Below are positions 6,441 to 9,609 of a DNA stretch of 9,609 nucleotides, one piece after another. The position numbers and the translations under genes are program-made. The notes under the pieces were generated by a model. It was not told the origin of the DNA and ran no database searches. It was given only the letters and a program-made list of their open reading frames with translations. Origin of the DNA: Gammaproteobacteria bacterium (lineage in GTDB: Bacteria; Pseudomonadota; Gammaproteobacteria; Steroidobacterales; Steroidobacteraceae); the NCBI GenBank assembly GCA_028293775.1, contig JAQGOD010000308.1, positions 1-9,609 of the forward strand, given 5' to 3'. The stretch's first letter is position 1. Each line of letters starts with the position of its first letter.

Positions 6441-8927
6441 ATGTCGGAAATTCTAATTCGTCGTCTGTCGTTTCGTGGCCTTCGATCGCGCTCCGATTGC
6501 GCGTTCATGGGCATATTCGCGGCTCTTACCTTCGCCGGCACGGTTTGTGCCCAGACGAAGCCGACCGACGACAGCGGCGGACCCCTGCAGGAAGTTACCG
6601 TCACGGCCACGCGCCACGAAGAGAGCTTGAGCAAGGTTCCCTTGAGCGTCACGGCACTTACCGAGGACGCCATGGACATTCGGGGTATCAAGGACTTCCA
6701 GGATGTCGCGCGTTTCACACCCGGCGTCAATGTCGACAACACCGGCACCAACAATATCTCCATTCGCGGCATAGCGTCGAGCGGCGGCGCCGGCACCACC
6801 GGCATCTATATCGACGACACGCCCATCCAGATCCGCGCTCTCGCTTTCAATCCCGACGATACGCTGCCGAAGAATTTCGATGTCGATCGCATCGAGGTGC
6901 TGCGCGGGCCCCAGGGCACGTTGTTCGGTGCCGGTTCTGAAGGCGGCACGGTTCGCTACATCACCACCCAGCCGAGCCTGACGAAGAACAGCTTTTATAG
7001 CCGCGAAGAAGTGTCGTATACGCAGGGAGGCTCGCTCAGCTATGAGGGCGGCCTCGCAGCGGGCGGCCCCTTGATCGACGGCACTCTCGGGGCACGCCTC
7101 ACCGTCTGGTACCGCCGCGACGGCGGCTATATCGACCATATCGATCCCACAACCGCGGCGCTCCAACAAAAAAATGCCAACTTCGATCAAACCGTGCTGT
7201 ATCGCCTGGCGGCGGTCTGGGCACCTTCGGACCAATGGACCGTGACGCCGAGCATTTACTATCAGGATCGCTACCGAAATGATGTCGAGAGCTACTGGCC
7301 CTTATATTCAAACCCCAGCAAGGACCGATTCGTCAATGCGGATCCGGACCAGCGCACCGATCCTGATCGGTTTTATTTGCCGGCATTGAAGATCGAAGGA
7401 AATTTGGGCTTCGCGAAACTCATTTCAACCACTTCTTACTTCCATCGCAAGGAACAAACCGGTTACGAGGGCACGCTATACAATTTAGGATTTTACCAGT
7501 CGGGAGTGTTCCTGAATCCCGACGGATCGTCGGCCTCAACACCTTACCCGCTGCTGGACGCGAGCGGCATTCATCTGCCCGGCGGCGCCCCGAACTACCG
7601 CTCTCCCGTCTCGATCGATAACGGGCAGCAGAACATCACGCAGGAAATCAGGCTGCAGTCGGCCGATTCCGGCTCGCCGCTATTTTGGACCACGGGACTG
7701 TTTTTCAGTTCGAATCGCCAATTCTATCTGGAACAAATTCACGATCCCATGCTGGATCAATTGTCGCTTGCGGCGACTGGACAGCCGGCCAGTGCGTGGT
7801 TTGTCGATTCGACCACCGGACTGCCTGTGGGTTACGACCCTCGCTTCCCCAATGATTCGTACTTCTTGCAGACGAACGCAAAGGATCAGCAATATGCCGT
7901 GTTCGGCGAGGGGACCTATGCCTTCACGGACCAATACAAACTGACCGTGGGTGCCCGCTATTCGAAGCTGAAGTACTCCTTCGACACTCTGAGCGGCGGC
8001 CCGCAATTATTCCTGGCGACGCAGACGGGCAACGGCGACAAAAAAGAGAGCTCCTTCACGCCCAAGGTCAGCTTCTCCTTTCAGCAAGACCCGAGAAACC
8101 TGTTCTATTTTACGTATGCCAAGGGATTTCGTCCGGGCGGCGCCAATAACCCGGTGCCCTACGCGGCGTGCTCGGGCGACTTCAACAACTTCGGCATCCC
8201 GGGAGCGCCCGCCACATATAGCTCCGACTCGGTCAACAGCTTTGAGGTCGGCGCCAAGAACAACATCGATAACCGCGTGAAGATCGCGAGCAGCGTCTAC
8301 TACATCCGCTGGAACAACATCCAACAGACTGTCGTCCCGCCCGTATGCCAGATCTCCTTTATCGCCAACTTGGGCCAAGCGGTCGCCAAAGGCGCAGACA
8401 TTCAGGCGGAAGTGGCCATCACGGACCACTTCACGGCGCAACTGTCCGCCGGCTACACCGAAGCGCGATATACGCGCGACTCGCGATTTCCCACCGCGGA
8501 TCCGGCCTCGCAGCCTGTGGTGTCCTCGGGGGATGCGATTGCGGGCCAGAGCGGGCAGCCCGGAGCGCCCTTCACGGCCTCGTTGGGACTCGAATATAAC
8601 TTCAAGCTGTTCAACCGGCAGTCATTCGTCCGCGTGGACGATGAATATCAGAGCCGCTCGCAGTGGTCCTCGCCTAGTCAGGATGCCTCGACGTTGCAGT
8701 TCGACGCCGCAAATTACACCCTGTCGCCAACGAATTTTGCATCCGCGCGCGCCGGGATGAGTTTTGGCGGGTGGCAAGCGGCATTGTTTGTAGATAATCT
8801 CACCGATACGCATACGGTGACCAACTACAACTTCACCATCGACCCAGGCGATGGCAATAGCCGGCTCGAGCGGCAGTTCACCTTCCGGCCCCGGACAATC
8901 GGTCTAACAATCACCTATCGCAATTGA
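6441..8927 (+). CDS. TonB-dependent outer-membrane receptor
   Basis: This is a ligand-gated outer-membrane beta barrel that imports a scarce nutrient (siderophore, cobalamin, sugar or similar) with energy from TonB-ExbBD. The 828-residue protein is complete. A signal peptide covers about residues 1-37 (hydrophobic core GIFAALTFAGTV, likely cleavage after CA). The TonB-box region LQEVTVTATR lies at 49-58, and the plug domain at about 64-175 carries the hallmark RIEVLRGPQGTLFGAGSEGGTVRYI. Aromatic-rich barrel strands follow. Cysteines C577 and C636 lie in apparent loop regions and may form a disulfide. The protein ends in TITYRN, whereas barrels usually end in an aromatic residue, most often F. 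The ATG at 6441 has the strong ribosome site AAGGGGA (6427-6433); M23 would shorten the charged n-region but has no such site. The plug resembles receptors abundant in soil gammaproteobacteria and sphingomonads. No substrate-processing genes are adjacent, so the ligand is unknown. Confidence 0.95.
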   Translation: MSEILIRRLSFRGLRSRSDCAFMGIFAALTFAGTVCAQTKPTDDSGGPLQEVTVTATRHEESLSKVPLSVTALTEDAMDIRGIKDFQDVARFTPGVNVDNTGTNNISIRGIASSGGAGTTGIYIDDTPIQIRALAFNPDDTLPKNFDVDRIEVLRGPQGTLFGAGSEGGTVRYITTQPSLTKNSFYSREEVSYTQGGSLSYEGGLAAGGPLIDGTLGARLTVWYRRDGGYIDHIDPTTAALQQKNANFDQTVLYRLAAVWAPSDQWTVTPSIYYQDRYRNDVESYWPLYSNPSKDRFVNADPDQRTDPDRFYLPALKIEGNLGFAKLISTTSYFHRKEQTGYEGTLYNLGFYQSGVFLNPDGSSASTPYPLLDASGIHLPGGAPNYRSPVSIDNGQQNITQEIRLQSADSGSPLFWTTGLFFSSNRQFYLEQIHDPMLDQLSLAATGQPASAWFVDSTTGLPVGYDPRFPNDSYFLQTNAKDQQYAVFGEGTYAFTDQYKLTVGARYSKLKYSFDTLSGGPQLFLATQTGNGDKKESSFTPKVSFSFQQDPRNLFYFTYAKGFRPGGANNPVPYAACSGDFNNFGIPGAPATYSSDSVNSFEVGAKNNIDNRVKIASSVYYIRWNNIQQTVVPPVCQISFIANLGQAVAKGADIQAEVAITDHFTAQLSAGYTEARYTRDSRFPTADPASQPVVSSGDAIAGQSGQPGAPFTASLGLEYNFKLFNRQSFVRVDDEYQSRSQWSSPSQDASTLQFDAANYTLSPTNFASARAGMSFGGWQAALFVDNLTDTHTVTNYNFTIDPGDGNSRLERQFTFRPRTIGLTITYRN

Positions 8928-9169
8928 GCTGCGCGCAGGGTCGGTGCGAAGCCCGAAGCTTGGGCCAGACCGTCGCTGAACCATTTTTTGCCGGAGCGCA
9001 AAGCGTTAATGGCGGCCGGATAGGGCACGGAGCATTGCACGGCCGACACGAACTCGCGCCACTGCCTTTGATTGGAGAATTTGCGCTTGATGTCCTCCAA
9101 CGCATTGACCGCTGCGCCAGGAAGATCTTGGAGGAGTCGCGCCGCCGCAGGTGTGTCTTTAGGTTGCAT
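8915..9169 (-). CDS. Uncharacterised small protein, 84 residues
   Basis: I do not recognise this family. The ATG at 9169 has an AAAGG ribosome site (9181-9177) at a 7-nt spacing, which favours it over the in-frame TTG at 9187. The product begins MQPKDTPAAARLLQDLPG. It looks mainly helical, with a charged stretch ALEDIKRKFSNQRQWREF in the middle, one cysteine near residue 45 (VQCSVPYP) and a basic end. There is no signal peptide, membrane segment or known catalytic motif. Its 3' end overlaps the last 13 bp of the convergent TonB-receptor gene. It lies 107 bp downstream of the DUF6515-like gene on the same strand. The reading is more protein-like than the competing frames, which are rich in arginine, serine and cysteine. 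Whether it is expressed is inference; a conserved hypothetical protein is the safest description. Confidence 0.6.
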   Translation of the reverse strand: MQPKDTPAAARLLQDLPGAAVNALEDIKRKFSNQRQWREFVSAVQCSVPYPAAINALRSGKKWFSDGLAQASGFAPTLRAAQLR

Positions 9170-9206
9170 GTATACGCCTTTCAGCAATCGCCAGCCGTTG
9201 GTTAAT

Positions 9207-9241
9207 CATGCCCGAGAGCATGCACCGCGGCCGTCGGCCGC
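9207..9241. other. Two adjacent hairpins between the DUF6515-like gene and the small ORF
   Basis: One hairpin has 5-bp arms CATGC (9207-9211) and GCATG (9218-9222) around 6 nt. The next has 6-bp arms GCGGCC (9227-9232) and GGCCGC (9236-9241) around 3 nt. Together they could slow or end minus-strand transcription after the DUF6515-like gene, or attenuate read-through into the small gene. No T-tract follows on the minus strand, so a classical intrinsic terminator is not supported. I find no convincing promoter in the remainder of this 107-bp gap. Confidence 0.35.
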
Positions 9242-9276
9242 ACCCGTTGGCAAGCGTAGGACTTGGCTCACTCAAT

Positions 9277-9609
9277 TTAGTTAACTTGATAGCCCCGGGC
9301 CTGCAAGCAAGCAGACATGGCGCGGTTGTAATTAGTGCGGTTCATAGCGGCACCGCCCTCTTGACCGCCGCCGGGTTGCGTCGGATCGAAACCGGTTTGA
9401 CCTTTCGCCCAGGTGTGACATTCATATTGATCCGCGGCCTGCTGATCCTTGGATTGGCCGTTCTTCGGGTAAATGATCAGATCTTGCTGCGCGCTGTCCG
9501 GTGGAGACGACGGTGAATCGGCATCGTTCGGGGGATCAATCACGGCGTAGCCATTCTGTTCGGGCTGCCACGCGTAGTACACGTTGTCCGCATAGTAGTA
9601 CGGCACCCC
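9277..9609 (-). CDS. DUF6515-like protein, C-terminal part (cut by window edge)
   Basis: The visible 110 codons start inside the protein. The reading frame is open to the last base (GGG, then GTG at 9606-9604, giving GVPYYYADNVYYAW), so the real start lies beyond the right edge. The sequence has a tyrosine-rich YYY-x(4)-YY-x-W unit, then GYAVIDPP, an acidic and proline-rich linker, then YPKNGQS, YECHTWA, TGFDP and a terminal MSACLQARGYQV. This set of motifs recalls proteobacterial secreted or envelope proteins annotated DUF6515, where YYxxGxYY repeats precede a conserved YPxxGQS...YECHxWA tail. Two cysteines (in YECH and in SACLQ) could pair, which would suit a periplasmic protein. The function of the family is unknown to me. 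The family name is from memory of the motifs and should be checked. Confidence 0.7.
   Translation of the reverse strand, partial: GVPYYYADNVYYAWQPEQNGYAVIDPPNDADSPSSPPDSAQQDLIIYPKNGQSKDQQAADQYECHTWAKGQTGFDPTQPGGGQEGGAAMNRTNYNRAMSACLQARGYQVN

Noticed and set aside
6395..6940. 181-codon plus-strand frame overlapping the start of the receptor
   Set aside because: The translation is rich in arginine, histidine and serine, typical of a shadow frame, and it lies mostly inside the clearly genuine receptor gene.
6453..7235. 260-codon minus-strand frame inside the receptor gene
   Set aside because: This long antisense frame arises from GC-rich codon structure of the receptor. It shows no motif and its composition matches a mirror frame.
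8924..9205. Plus-strand 93-codon reading frame opposite the small orphan gene
   Set aside because: It lacks a good ribosome site and has a non-protein-like composition rich in arginine and cysteine. The minus-strand frame has both better composition and a ribosome site.

Overview
The window is a compact, moderately GC-rich chromosomal stretch with short intergenic gaps. It most resembles a free-living Gram-negative proteobacterium, because it carries a TonB-dependent outer-membrane receptor, a beta-class glutathione transferase and an NlpC/P60 hydrolase with a lipobox-like N-terminus. My guess is a gammaproteobacterium of the Steroidobacter/Nevskia/Xanthomonas type, but that rests only on protein flavour. 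No RNA gene, CRISPR array, insertion sequence, phage gene or integration site is visible.

Left part (about 105-3417): glycogen phosphorylase on the minus strand diverges from a polyphosphate-type (ROK family) glucokinase on the plus strand. A gap of about 67 bp separates them and holds an AT-rich core that reads as a -10 box in both directions. Phosphorylase releases glucose-1-phosphate from stored glycogen. The kinase could phosphorylate the free glucose left from chain ends and branch points, possibly using polyphosphate, so this looks like a storage-carbon mobilisation locus. The kinase has no ATG in frame near its N-terminus; I place its start at a TTG.

Middle (3450-6315): behind the kinase and on the same strand are a small NlpC/P60 cysteine hydrolase and a beta-class glutathione S-transferase. 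The hydrolase appears to have a damaged lipoprotein signal, with an in-frame TGA between a hydrophobic stretch and the lipobox. The transferase ends only 3 bp from the convergent end of a complete MsbA-like half-size ABC exporter on the minus strand.

Right part (6316-9609): the exporter diverges from an 828-residue TonB-dependent receptor across a 125-bp gap that contains a strong near-palindrome, a candidate operator. The receptor's 3' end overlaps a small uncharacterised minus-strand gene of 84 codons. After a 107-bp gap with two hairpins comes the C-terminal part of a DUF6515-like protein that runs off the right edge.

I see no clearly new multi-gene system. The points most worth checking are the interrupted lipoprotein signal, the odd kinase start, the overlapping divergent promoters with a nearly leaderless glgP, the palindrome before the receptor, and the orphan small gene.
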